Positions 53,999-63,538 of a stretch of DNA of 64,000 nucleotides are shown in pieces. Below the pieces are notes generated by a model. That model saw only the letters and a program-made list of their open reading frames with translations. It had not been told where the DNA came from and did not search any database. The first letter of the stretch is position 1. Each line of letters starts with the position of its first letter. Source of the DNA: Streptomyces sp. NRRL S-455 (GTDB lineage: Bacteria; Actinomycetota; Actinomycetes; Streptomycetales; Streptomycetaceae); assembly GCF_000717875.1 (NCBI RefSeq), contig NZ_JOCT01000004.1:558001-622000 (forward strand). The letters are read 5' to 3'. The position numbers and the translations under genes were made by a program.

Positions 53999-55258
53999 AT
54001 GCCCGACAGCCAGCCGCAGCCACCGCCACCCCCCTCGCCCGCCCCGGGTCCGGCCGACCCGTCGTCGCTGCTGCTGTGCGGGGCGCGGCTCACCGACGGC
54101 CGGACCGTGGACGTCCGGTTGAGCGGCGGACGTATCGAGGCGGTCGGCACGGCCGGCAGCCTGGCCACGGGCGGCACACGCTCGGGCGGGGCGCGGCTGG
54201 ATCTCGGCGGCTATCTGCTGCTGCCGGCCCCGGCCGAGCCGCACTCCCACGCCGACACGGCCCTGTCGGCCGACCTGGAGGGGCCGGTTTCCCACGAGCC
54301 CCGGGACGTCCAGCGCCGGGCGACCGAGGCAGCGCTGCTCCAGCTCGGGCACGGCGCGACGGCGGTGCGGGCCCACGTGCGTGTGGGGGACGTCCAGGGA
54401 CTGAGCGCGCTGGAGGCCGTGCTGCAGGCCCGGCGGGCGCTGCGGGGGCTGGCCGAGCTGACCACGGCGGCGATGCCCCGGGTGCTGACCGGGGTGGCCG
54501 GGGCGGACGGGCTGGCGATGCTGCGGGACGCGGTGAAGATGGGCGCCTCGGTCGTGGGCGGCCGGCCGGATCTCGACCCGGATCCGACGGGATACGTGGA
54601 GGCGGTCCTGGAGGTGGCCTCCGAGCACGGCTGTCCGGTCGACCTGCACACGGACGCCGGGGATCCGGCACGGCTGGCCCGGCTCGCGGCGATGGCGGGC
54701 GGGCTGCGTTCCGGAGTGACCCTCAGCCCGTGCGGTGATCTCGGCCGGCTGCCTTCCGAGGTGGCCTCGCGCATCGCGGACCAGCTCGCGGCGGCCGGGG
54801 TGGCGGTGGTGTGCCTGCCGCAGGGGGGCTGCGGTGGTGTGGACCGGCGGGGTGCGGCTCCCGTGCGGCTGCTGCGCGCGGCCGGGGTCCGGGTGGCCGC
54901 CGGAAGCGGGGCGCTGCGGGACGTGTCGAACCCGGTGGGGCGCGGCGACCCGCTGGAGGCGGCGTTCCTGCTGGCCTCGCGCAACGGGCTGTCCCCGGAG
55001 GAGGCGTACGACGCGGTCAGCGGGTCGGCGCGGGCGGTGCTGGGGCTGCCCGAGGTACGGGTGGAGGCGGGCTTCCCGGCTGAGCTGCTCGCGGTGCGCG
55101 GGGACCGGCTGGCCGGGGCGCTGTCGCTGGGGTACAGCCGGGTGGTGGTGCACCAGGGGCGCGTGGTGGCGCGGACCAGCGCGGTGCGGGAGTACTGCAG
55201 TTCGGCCACCTCGGTGGAGCTGGGGCTGCCGCGACAGGGGCGGGGGGAAATGTCATGA
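53999..55258 (+). CDS. Amidohydrolase, cytosine-deaminase-like, active site degenerate
   Basis: 419 residues from ATG 53999 (MPDSQPQPPPPPSPAPGP), GGAG upstream; in-frame ATGs at 53954 and 53960 are alternatives. The fold is recognised from LLLCGARLTDGRTVDVRLSG, PAEPHSHADTAL (HxH) and CPVDLHTDAGD. Relative to E. coli CodA, the Glu after the third His is Ala, the SH of VTASH is SP (VTLSPCGDL), and the DD near the end becomes GALRD. So metal binding may persist but catalysis is doubtful. It is 79 bp before the next plus-strand gene. Confidence 0.8.
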   Translation: MPDSQPQPPPPPSPAPGPADPSSLLLCGARLTDGRTVDVRLSGGRIEAVGTAGSLATGGTRSGGARLDLGGYLLLPAPAEPHSHADTALSADLEGPVSHEPRDVQRRATEAALLQLGHGATAVRAHVRVGDVQGLSALEAVLQARRALRGLAELTTAAMPRVLTGVAGADGLAMLRDAVKMGASVVGGRPDLDPDPTGYVEAVLEVASEHGCPVDLHTDAGDPARLARLAAMAGGLRSGVTLSPCGDLGRLPSEVASRIADQLAAAGVAVVCLPQGGCGGVDRRGAAPVRLLRAAGVRVAAGSGALRDVSNPVGRGDPLEAAFLLASRNGLSPEEAYDAVSGSARAVLGLPEVRVEAGFPAELLAVRGDRLAGALSLGYSRVVVHQGRVVARTSAVREYCSSATSVELGLPRQGRGEMS

Positions 55259-55337
55259 CGCCGTCGGACGGTGGGGCTTCGGGGGCGGGGCCGGCGTCGT
55301 GCGGCGGATGGGGGCGTCCGGGCGTACGGTCGAAAGC

Positions 55338-55994
55338 ATGCGCATTGTCATCGCTGGTGGTCATGGTCAGATCGCGTTGCGGCTGGAGCGGCTGCTCGCC
55401 GCGCGCGGAGACGAGGTAGCGGGGATCATCCGTAAGGCCGAACAGGCCGACGATCTGCGGGAGGCCGGTGCCGAACCGGTCGTGCTCGACCTGGAGTCGG
55501 CGTCCGTGGACGAGGTCGCGGAACGGCTGCGGGGTGCCGACGCGGCGGTGTTCGCGGCCGGCGCGGGTCCGGGCAGCGGGGTGGCCCGCAAGGAGACGGT
55601 GGACAAGGCCGCGGCGATCCTCTTCGCGGACGCGGCGGTGGAGGCGGGCGTACAGCGCTTCGTGGTCGTGTCGTCCATGGGCGCCGACCCGCGGCACGAG
55701 GGCGACGAGGTCTTCGACGCGTACCTGCGCGCCAAGGGCGAGGCGGACGCTTACGTGCGTGGCCTGAACGCCCTCGACTGGACGATCCTGCGCCCCGGCC
55801 AGCTCACCGACGACGCAGGCACCGGCCTCGTACGCCTGGAGGCGCACACGGGCCGCGGCCCGATCCCGCGCGACGACGTGGCCGCCGTACTGGCGGAGCT
55901 GGTGGACACCCCCGCGACGGCCGGGCTCACTCTCGAGCTGATCAGCGGACCCGCGCCGGTGCCCGTGGCCGTGAAGTCGGTGGCGGGCAACTGA
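55338..55994 (+). CDS. NAD(P)-binding atypical SDR family oxidoreductase
   Basis: 218 residues from ATG 55338. Rossmann start MRIVIAGGHGQIALRLERLL (GGHGQIA). It then has DLESASVDEVAERLRGADAA, VVVSSMGADPR and ALDWTILRPGQLTDD, as in the NmrA/YwnB-like group. No catalytic Tyr-x3-Lys is evident (AYLRAKGEADAY is the nearest). Substrate unknown. Confidence 0.88.
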   Translation: MRIVIAGGHGQIALRLERLLAARGDEVAGIIRKAEQADDLREAGAEPVVLDLESASVDEVAERLRGADAAVFAAGAGPGSGVARKETVDKAAAILFADAAVEAGVQRFVVVSSMGADPRHEGDEVFDAYLRAKGEADAYVRGLNALDWTILRPGQLTDDAGTGLVRLEAHTGRGPIPRDDVAAVLAELVDTPATAGLTLELISGPAPVPVAVKSVAGN

Positions 55995-56113
55995 GCATGC
56001 CGGAGGCGGGCGCACGCCGGGCATCCCCTCGTGCGACTGGAGACCGCCGGCATGTGCAGCGGTTCAGCGCCCGGGCTGGTGGCATGGATGGATGTCCGGG
56101 CGCCGGGAGCGGC

Positions 56114-56326
56114 CTAGAACAAGGGCAGTTGGCCCGGGAAGTCCGGTACCGCGTAGCCGTCGAGGGACGGCTGCTCCGGGCCGGGCCTGGCCTGGCGGCG
56201 CGAGCCCGGGCATGAGGTGAGTTCGCCGTGCTCCCGTGCGCCGGGCGGGTCGTGGCGCGCGTACCGCCCGGCGACGACGGCGATCTCGCGGCGGCACTCG
56301 GGGCAGGTTCTGCGGCGGGAGGACAT
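56114..56326 (-). CDS. Small Cys-containing hypothetical protein
   Basis: 70 residues, MSSRRRTCPECRREIAVVAG, with one C-x2-C pair, then RYARHDPPG and a single later Cys. Similar small proteins recur in Streptomyces. No Shine-Dalgarno is clear. It is convergent with the plus-strand gene ending at 55994. Function unknown. Confidence 0.6.
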   Translation of the reverse strand: MSSRRRTCPECRREIAVVAGRYARHDPPGAREHGELTSCPGSRRQARPGPEQPSLDGYAVPDFPGQLPLF

Positions 56327-56383
56327 GGAGCCAGTGTGCCGCGCGAGCGGCCCGGGCATGCCGCCCCTGTCCTCCTCCTGCCG

Positions 56384-56425
56384 CTCACGAGGTCCCCATC
56401 GGTACTCACGAGGTCCCCATCGGTA
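56384..56425. repeat. Tandem duplication of 21 bp
   Basis: Two exact head-to-tail copies of a 21-base unit containing GAGGTCCCCATCGG (56384-56404, 56405-56425). It lies upstream of the 70-residue gene and downstream of the monooxygenase; no coding gene here. Confidence 0.85.
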
Positions 56426-56576
56426 CGTCGACGGCCAGTGCGGTGGCCGGTGAGTCCTGGCGCAGATGACGACCGCCCACTGTGACGTGACGTCAGTTGC
56501 CGAAGCTCGACGGCCTGATGAATTCCCGCCCCCCCTCGCGACGTCCCGGCCTCCAGGCCGGGGGACCACACCGGGC

Positions 56577-58599
<2,023 letters not shown>

Positions 58600-58649
58600 T
58601 GGCGGCGCCGGGATTCGAACCTGGGAAGGCTGAGCCGGCAGATTTACAG
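58600..58649 (-). repeat. Decayed 3' half of tRNA-Tyr (GUA), island attachment-site remnant
   Basis: Reading on the minus strand: the anticodon loop with GTA, anticodon 3' strand CTGCC, a long variable arm, T-loop TTCGAAT and 3' acceptor strand GCGCCGCCA. The 5' half is absent and the 5' side of the anticodon stem mismatches. One T-stem base also differs from the expected sequence. It is typical of the duplicated attachment site left by an element integrated in tRNA-Tyr. Confidence 0.75.
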
Positions 58650-58761
58650 TCCACTCAGGAACAGGCTTTCTGACCTGCTGTGACCAGCGCAGATGAGTTA
58701 GGCGAGAGCAGACTTAGCCTCAGCCGTCCACGTCTCGTCCAGACGCTACCGGCCAGGCCCT

Positions 58762-59145
58762 TCAGCGCCGGCTCGGAACGGCGATGTATAGCTGCCGGAG
58801 ACCGTGCAGAGCGGCATGGAACGCAGCCGCGATCTCGCGCGCCCTCTGCTCAGTCTCGATCGCCCACATGGAGATGTAGTCAGGCGCAATGTTGGCCTGC
58901 GTCACCGTGTCGGTGAGTACCAAAGCCTCAGCTGCTGACCGCAAGACTGTCACTGCTTCGTCCGGGATGGTGGGCCCGCTGCTGGACATAGCGTCAAGCT
59001 CCACCTTCCACCGTCGGCCCTGACGAGCGATGCCTACGAAGATCGCGTCGTTGTTCTTGGCGCTTCTGTAGGCCGCGTGGTGAGCTTCCGGTTCGGTGCA
59101 GTCGGGGATGAGTGCAGCTGGTAGAGGCGTTCCGAGCGTCGGCAT
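58762..59145 (-). CDS. Hypothetical protein
   Basis: 127 residues from ATG 59143-59145 (MPTLGTPLPAALIPDCTEPE). Contains IFVGIARQGRRWKVELDAMS and a helical C-terminal half. No family recognised, no signal or membrane segment. It is the first gene inside the island and stands alone. Confidence 0.55.
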   Translation of the reverse strand: MPTLGTPLPAALIPDCTEPEAHHAAYRSAKNNDAIFVGIARQGRRWKVELDAMSSSGPTIPDEAVTVLRSAAEALVLTDTVTQANIAPDYISMWAIETEQRAREIAAAFHAALHGLRQLYIAVPSRR

Positions 59146-59351
59146 GGCCACATCATCGCAACTGCGCACACCTGCATTCAGGCGAACGCACATCCTCACA
59201 ACCGAGCCCGCACTGCCTGTCCCGCTCTCTCTGGTTCAGAGAGGCCGAGTCGGCCCCCAGCGCAGGGCTTCGCACCTCAGTCAGCGCGCGACACTCAGAC
59301 CGCGTTTGAGATCTGCCGCATCCCGGGGCTGGTGGGGTCATTGAGCCCCGC

Positions 59352-59391
59352 GTGAGTGGTTCTGGGGGCGGGTATCTGCCGGACGGCCTAA
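59352..59391 (+). pseudogene. Remnant of an IS5-type transposase 5' end
   Basis: GTG 59352 reads MSGSGGGYLPDGL then a stop (TAA) where the intact copy reads MSGVGGGYPSDL. Only about 13 codons remain; the methyltransferase stop codon (59388-59390) lies at this junction. Confidence 0.75.
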
Positions 59392-60656
59392 GAGTCAAAT
59401 ACGGCAAATTGATATACGCCTTGAACGGTCGACATGAGGAATCGCTCACGAAGCTCATCTCTATCCGTGAACTCTTCAAGCTCCCGTCTCGAATAGAACT
59501 TGACCGCTCCATCCCTGAGGAAGTCAATATAGTAGTGGCGCATGATTCGACTCCCCAAATGCTCGGCGGCTGGATCCGCAACTTCGATAATTATCGCCCG
59601 ATGGGCAATTCTGACACACTCACCAATCAATTCCCTCACAGCCTCCGCTGAAGCCATGTGATGCAAAACATTCTTGCAGATGGCAACGGAGAATGTCTTG
59701 TCAGCAAAAGGGAGAACCGTGGCGTCGTGGTTCGTATAAAGCAGCGAGGATGCAGGGTGGGGCGAGCTGCGCGTTTTCCGAATCAATTCGATCTGACTCC
59801 ACGCCACATCGTTTCCGACCACGATTGGAATATCTCCCCTCTCTGCCAGTGCATTACATAGCCTATTCTCGCCGCATGCTACATCAATTATCGAATGCGG
59901 ATTAACTTCCCGTATGGCCTCGTCAGTCACTCTGGCCACATCACCAAGACTCTGCTCGCACACATATTTGGATGCAGCGCGCATGACTGGCTTGATGACC
60001 ATGTCATGAAATTGATACCGGCCTCGATATAGCTCATTCTGGGATATTTCATTGTCATGGAATGGAATCTGGCCCCTCTCTTTACTTGCCAGGTGCTCTT
60101 GCGCCACACTCAAAACCTTCGCGTTCTGAGACGGAGTGACCGAACCGAGAGGGGTGTCGATATCGATGAGCTGAGCGCGAGTTCGCTTCACGCTTAGCAA
60201 CTTCTGATCGGTGTCTCGACCCCGTATCCTACCCATGAAGGCAATGCCTTTATGGGTCCACTCACGCCCGTTGCACTGAAAGGCATGAGACAAGAAAGCA
60301 ATAGGAACAATATCGGCCAACTGGATGCCCGACAATGCCTCCTGAGCTATCTCATTGGCCGCAACGATGAAGTCTTCTTGCGCATCCTGCCTTAGACCCT
60401 CACCCAAAAGAGTCCACAATATGCCTTCATTCAGAAATATCCTCTCGACCAGGATTCTATGGTCGATCGTATATGGAATGATCAGGGAGAAGTGCCTCAC
60501 TCGGCGACAGTATTCGAACGCCGCACTATTCACCTGAAATGTATCGGAGAGTGACGGGGCCTCTCGATAAAGGTGCCTATAGGTATCCAATTGCCGCTGG
60601 GCCACATCGCTCGCACTTAGGGAATTTTCTCGAGTTGATGGATTCAACCTAGACAT
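59388..60656 (-). CDS. Two-domain protein: Nudix-like N-terminal part plus class I methyltransferase
   Basis: 422 residues from ATG 60654-60656 (MSRLNPSTRENSLSASDVAQ), SD GAGG upstream. Residues about 40-210 resemble a Nudix hydrolase with a degenerate Nudix box (NEIAQEALSGIQL); residues about 245-420 are a SAM-dependent methyltransferase (IIDVACGENRLCNALAERG, VGND, VLPFADKTFSVAICKNVLHH). The gene is visibly AT-richer than its neighbours, a sign of transfer. Its stop sits at the junction with the IS remnant, so the native C-terminus may be trimmed. Substrate unknown. Confidence 0.75.
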   Translation of the reverse strand: MSRLNPSTRENSLSASDVAQRQLDTYRHLYREAPSLSDTFQVNSAAFEYCRRVRHFSLIIPYTIDHRILVERIFLNEGILWTLLGEGLRQDAQEDFIVAANEIAQEALSGIQLADIVPIAFLSHAFQCNGREWTHKGIAFMGRIRGRDTDQKLLSVKRTRAQLIDIDTPLGSVTPSQNAKVLSVAQEHLASKERGQIPFHDNEISQNELYRGRYQFHDMVIKPVMRAASKYVCEQSLGDVARVTDEAIREVNPHSIIDVACGENRLCNALAERGDIPIVVGNDVAWSQIELIRKTRSSPHPASSLLYTNHDATVLPFADKTFSVAICKNVLHHMASAEAVRELIGECVRIAHRAIIIEVADPAAEHLGSRIMRHYYIDFLRDGAVKFYSRRELEEFTDRDELRERFLMSTVQGVYQFAVFDS

Positions 60657-60808
60657 TTCCATCCCTCGCAGCCGATTCGACTCCAGCTGGATCTTCTTCC
60701 AGCTTGCACCCCAACGGCAGAGCATGCACCTGCGCCGGATCGGCACCTGGGCCTATTTGGGGCGAAGCGCCGACAACGGCTGCCGTCGGCGAGGGGCTGG
60801 CGGACTGT

Positions 60809-61425
60809 CTACAAAGGTTGCTGCACAAGCGGTCGTGGGCCGGGGCGCGTCGCAGCACCGCCCCGGGTGAGCCGGCGGACCATGATGCCGATCATGGCCC
60901 ATCGGATCATCGTCTCGGAGTGGGCCGGGCTGATCTCGTAGTCCCGGGCGAGGCGCCGGTGGACGGAGAGCCACGAGAAGGTGCGCTCCATTGCCCACCG
61001 GCTGGGCTGGACCTGGAAGCCGCGCTGGTCGGGGTCCTTGCGGACGATCTCCAGGTCTCGGCCGAGAATCTGAGCGGCCCACTCGACTAGGCGGCCGGCG
61101 AAGCCCTGGTCGGCCCAGACCTTCTTGACGCCGGGGTGATCGAGCCTGGTCCACAGCAACGGGCTTCGCTCCGTCGTGACCCTGCATGCTCGCCGCGACG
61201 ACGTGGACGGACAGGAGCAGGCCGAGGGTGTCGGTGACGGTGAACCGCTTGCGGCCCTTCAATTTCTTGCCCGCATCGAAGCCCTGGTGGCAGCGGGGAC
61301 GGTGTCGGCAGTACGGACGGACTGCGAGTCGACACCCGATTCGCACCACGTAGAAGCAACGGCTCCACCAGCGCCCACGGCTCATCCGTCAGGTCCGACG
61401 GATACCCACCCCCAACACCGCTCAC
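60809..61425 (-). pseudogene. Broken IS5-family transposase
   Basis: Three reading frames carry consecutive pieces: MSGVGGGYPSDLTDEPWALV (from GTG 61425), FDAGKKLKGRKRFTVTDTLG, then the C-terminal VKKVWADQGFAGRLVEWAAQ, QPSRWAMERTFSWLSVHRRL (DDE-type end). An internal stretch of about 60 residues is missing, and at least two frame changes are present. It cannot make a full transposase. Confidence 0.85.
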
Positions 61426-61458
61426 GGTGAGTTCAACCAGCGCCTCAGCGACGGGACA

Positions 61459-61480
61459 CGGCAGATCTCAAACGCGGTCT
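61459..61480 (-). repeat. Right-hand copy of the 22-bp terminal inverted repeat
   Basis: Exact reverse complement of 59297-59318 (contains CGGCAGATCTCAAACGCG). It lies 34 bases before the transposase start. Confidence 0.85.
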
Positions 61481-61591
61481 CAGGCAATCAGCCATTTGTT
61501 CGATTCGCCTAAGACGACGTGGCTTTCTCTAGCTAACACACGGTCACGTGTGTCACCCTTTCGATCCGTACGCCATGCACCTGGGGGGCTC

Positions 61592-62644
61592 ATGTCGACA
61601 GAAGATGTAACTGCTTGGAGTTTGGCTCCAAGCGAAGAAGAGGGACGCTTTGGGGCGATAAATGTAACCATCAAGAATGGTCGGGATGTATTCAAGAAGG
61701 CCACAATTTCCCGCTTCGGGAATCCACTGACTGGCGAGATCAGGAGCGAACAACTTAGCCTGGAGTCCTTCGGACGCATACCCGGCTCTAATGAATTCGA
61801 CTTCGAGAACCCCAAGTCGCGCTGGTACTGCGAAAACGGGGAGATCGAAACGCTGGCAGCCTTCCTGTCCGGAGCATTCAGCACGGCAGGTAAATACCGC
61901 CTCATTGACGCAGCCTCTGCATCCGCCACAATACTCTCGCTCTTGGACAGCGGTGATCTCGACCCAGGAGCATTGGGTGCAGCTTTGGCAGGGCACGAGG
62001 ATCTCGCCTCCGTCGTCAAGGCTCTTACCGCGTCCGCGTCCGGCCTCAGTGCCGTTGAGGCCGCCGTTATCGCTCGCAGGCGAGGAATCCTTGCAGACCT
62101 CAAACAAAGGGCCGTCGACCCAAGAACCACAGAAAGAGATATGCAGGGCGCCCTCGAAGGGCATACCTGGATCTTCGGTGGTCAATACGTTGGCATCGCC
62201 CATCGAAGAAATCTCACGATGCTCGACGAGTATGACATCCCTCTCGTTGAGGCGACCGGGGCTCTCCACGTCGTGGAACTAAAAGGTCCGAACATCAAGG
62301 ACCTAGTCAAGAAGCACCGGAATCACCAGGTTGTTGGAAACGATGTACATCTGGCGGTCGGCCAATTGATGAACTACATCAAACAACTCGATCAGCAAGG
62401 CGCCGCCATGGAGCAGGCTTTCCGTAACGAGCATGGCGTCGAGTACGACATGAGTCGCCTCTGCGGAACGGTGGTGATCGGCCATTCGAAACACGTGCCG
62501 GACTACAGCAGGAAGCAAATAGATCAAATCATTCGCACGTTCAATTCTCATCTCAGTCGGATTCAGGTCCTGACCTATGAGGATTTATTGGACCGCGCGG
62601 AAATGGCGCTCCGATTCGAAGAGGACTCCTTGGACTCCGCGTGA
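61592..62644 (+). CDS. sduA: Shedu-like anti-phage nuclease (DUF4263, SduA family)
   Basis: 350 residues from ATG 61592 with GGGGGG upstream. The N-terminal half is of unknown fold (ENGEIETLAAFLSGAFSTAG). From about residue 185: EGHTWIFGGQYVGIAHRRN, Asp212 and Asp215 in LDEYDIPL, and HVVELKGPN with Glu229-x-Lys231, the PD-(D/E)XK core of Shedu; then GQLMNYIKQLDQQG and VVIGHSKHV. Shedu is a single-gene defence system. A TTA codon at 62585-62587 (residue 332) makes translation depend on bldA-type tRNA-Leu. The gene is AT-richer than core genes and lies in the tRNA-Tyr island beside IS remnants. Confidence 0.85.
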   Translation: MSTEDVTAWSLAPSEEEGRFGAINVTIKNGRDVFKKATISRFGNPLTGEIRSEQLSLESFGRIPGSNEFDFENPKSRWYCENGEIETLAAFLSGAFSTAGKYRLIDAASASATILSLLDSGDLDPGALGAALAGHEDLASVVKALTASASGLSAVEAAVIARRRGILADLKQRAVDPRTTERDMQGALEGHTWIFGGQYVGIAHRRNLTMLDEYDIPLVEATGALHVVELKGPNIKDLVKKHRNHQVVGNDVHLAVGQLMNYIKQLDQQGAAMEQAFRNEHGVEYDMSRLCGTVVIGHSKHVPDYSRKQIDQIIRTFNSHLSRIQVLTYEDLLDRAEMALRFEEDSLDSA

Positions 62645-62749
62645 TAGTCGAATGACTCGTCGCGTTCGGAGGTTCTCACCAACCGGGGCGGTGCGACTCT
62701 TGCCCGCTACGCTGGTACGCACCACTGCAGAACGGAGAGTGTTCCGCGA

Positions 62750-63538
62750 ATGGGACCGAAGACGACCAAGGTCTACGAGACGCTCCGCGAACGGCTCGCC
62801 TCGGGTCAGTACGCGCCCGGTGACAAGTTCCCCTCGGAACGCACCCTGACGGAAGAACTCGGCATCGGTCGAACGGCACTCCGGCAAGTCCTCGCCCGTC
62901 TCGTGACAGAGGGCGCTCTGGAGGTTCGGGGCCGTAGTTCGTACCGGGTACCTGGCGGGGTGAGCGTCAAGGCTCCTGACGGGTTGGAGCCCTGGCGCAT
63001 CCACGGGGAACGCGATCTCTACGACAATCGGTGGGTCAAGCTTCAGCTCTGGGATGTCGAGCCGCCCGGCGTGGAGCGGTTCGAGCATCATGTGGTGAGG
63101 CTGCACCACGTGGCCATTACGGCGGTGCTGGACGACCAGGACCGCGTGTTGATGATGTGGCGGTACCGCTTCGTCCCGCAGCAGTTCGGCTGGGAACTCC
63201 CGGGCGGCATCGTCGACGAGGGCGAGGACCCGGCCGAGACGGCGCTTCGGGAAGTCGTGGAAGAGACGGGTTGGCGGCCGAAGTCACTTGAGCACGTCGT
63301 CACCTATCAGCCGATGGTCGGCATGGTCGACTCGCCTCACGAAATCTTCGTGGGTCACGGGGCTGAGCAGGTCGGTTCGCCGACTGACCTTGAAGAGGCC
63401 GGCCACATCGAGTGGGTCCCCTTGGTCGACATCCCGGGACTCATGGCCCGTGGTGAGCTGATGGGCTCCGGGACGCTTGTAGCTCTGCTCCACATCCTGG
63501 CGAATCGCGGCAAGAAGGGGCTCACAGCCGCGCACTGA
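62750..63538 (+). CDS. GntR-type winged helix fused to a Nudix hydrolase
   Basis: 262 residues. Residues 1-70 are a GntR wHTH (KVYETLRERLASGQYAPGDK, LTEELGIGRTALRQVLARL). Residues about 85-255 are a Nudix domain with an intact box: GIVDEGEDPAETALREVVEE then TGW. It may be a regulator that senses or hydrolyses a nucleotide-sugar or NDP compound; ligand unknown. The 3' end overlaps the convergent minus-strand gene by 17 bp. Confidence 0.88.
   Translation: MGPKTTKVYETLRERLASGQYAPGDKFPSERTLTEELGIGRTALRQVLARLVTEGALEVRGRSSYRVPGGVSVKAPDGLEPWRIHGERDLYDNRWVKLQLWDVEPPGVERFEHHVVRLHHVAITAVLDDQDRVLMMWRYRFVPQQFGWELPGGIVDEGEDPAETALREVVEETGWRPKSLEHVVTYQPMVGMVDSPHEIFVGHGAEQVGSPTDLEEAGHIEWVPLVDIPGLMARGELMGSGTLVALLHILANRGKKGLTAAH

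Larger units (their letters stand above)
59294..61483. mobile_element. Composite element: inverted IS5-type ends flanking a methyltransferase gene
   Basis: A 22-bp perfect inverted repeat (59297-59318 and 61459-61480) bounds the segment, and a CTCAG direct repeat touches both outer ends (59294-59298, 61479-61483), partly within the repeats. Both ends lie 34 bases outside a transposase GTG start (59352 plus strand; 61425 minus strand). The left copy is a 40-base remnant and the right copy is a broken transposase. Cargo: the Nudix-like/methyltransferase gene at 59388-60656. Confidence 0.75.

Noticed and set aside
53725..55209. Minus-strand frames opposite the amidohydrolase gene
   Set aside because: Composition of Arg/Pro/Ala repeats with no motif; the plus strand shows a recognisable fold.
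59352..59651. A 99-codon plus-strand frame at the left IS end
   Set aside because: It starts as a transposase remnant, then runs antisense through the methyltransferase gene.
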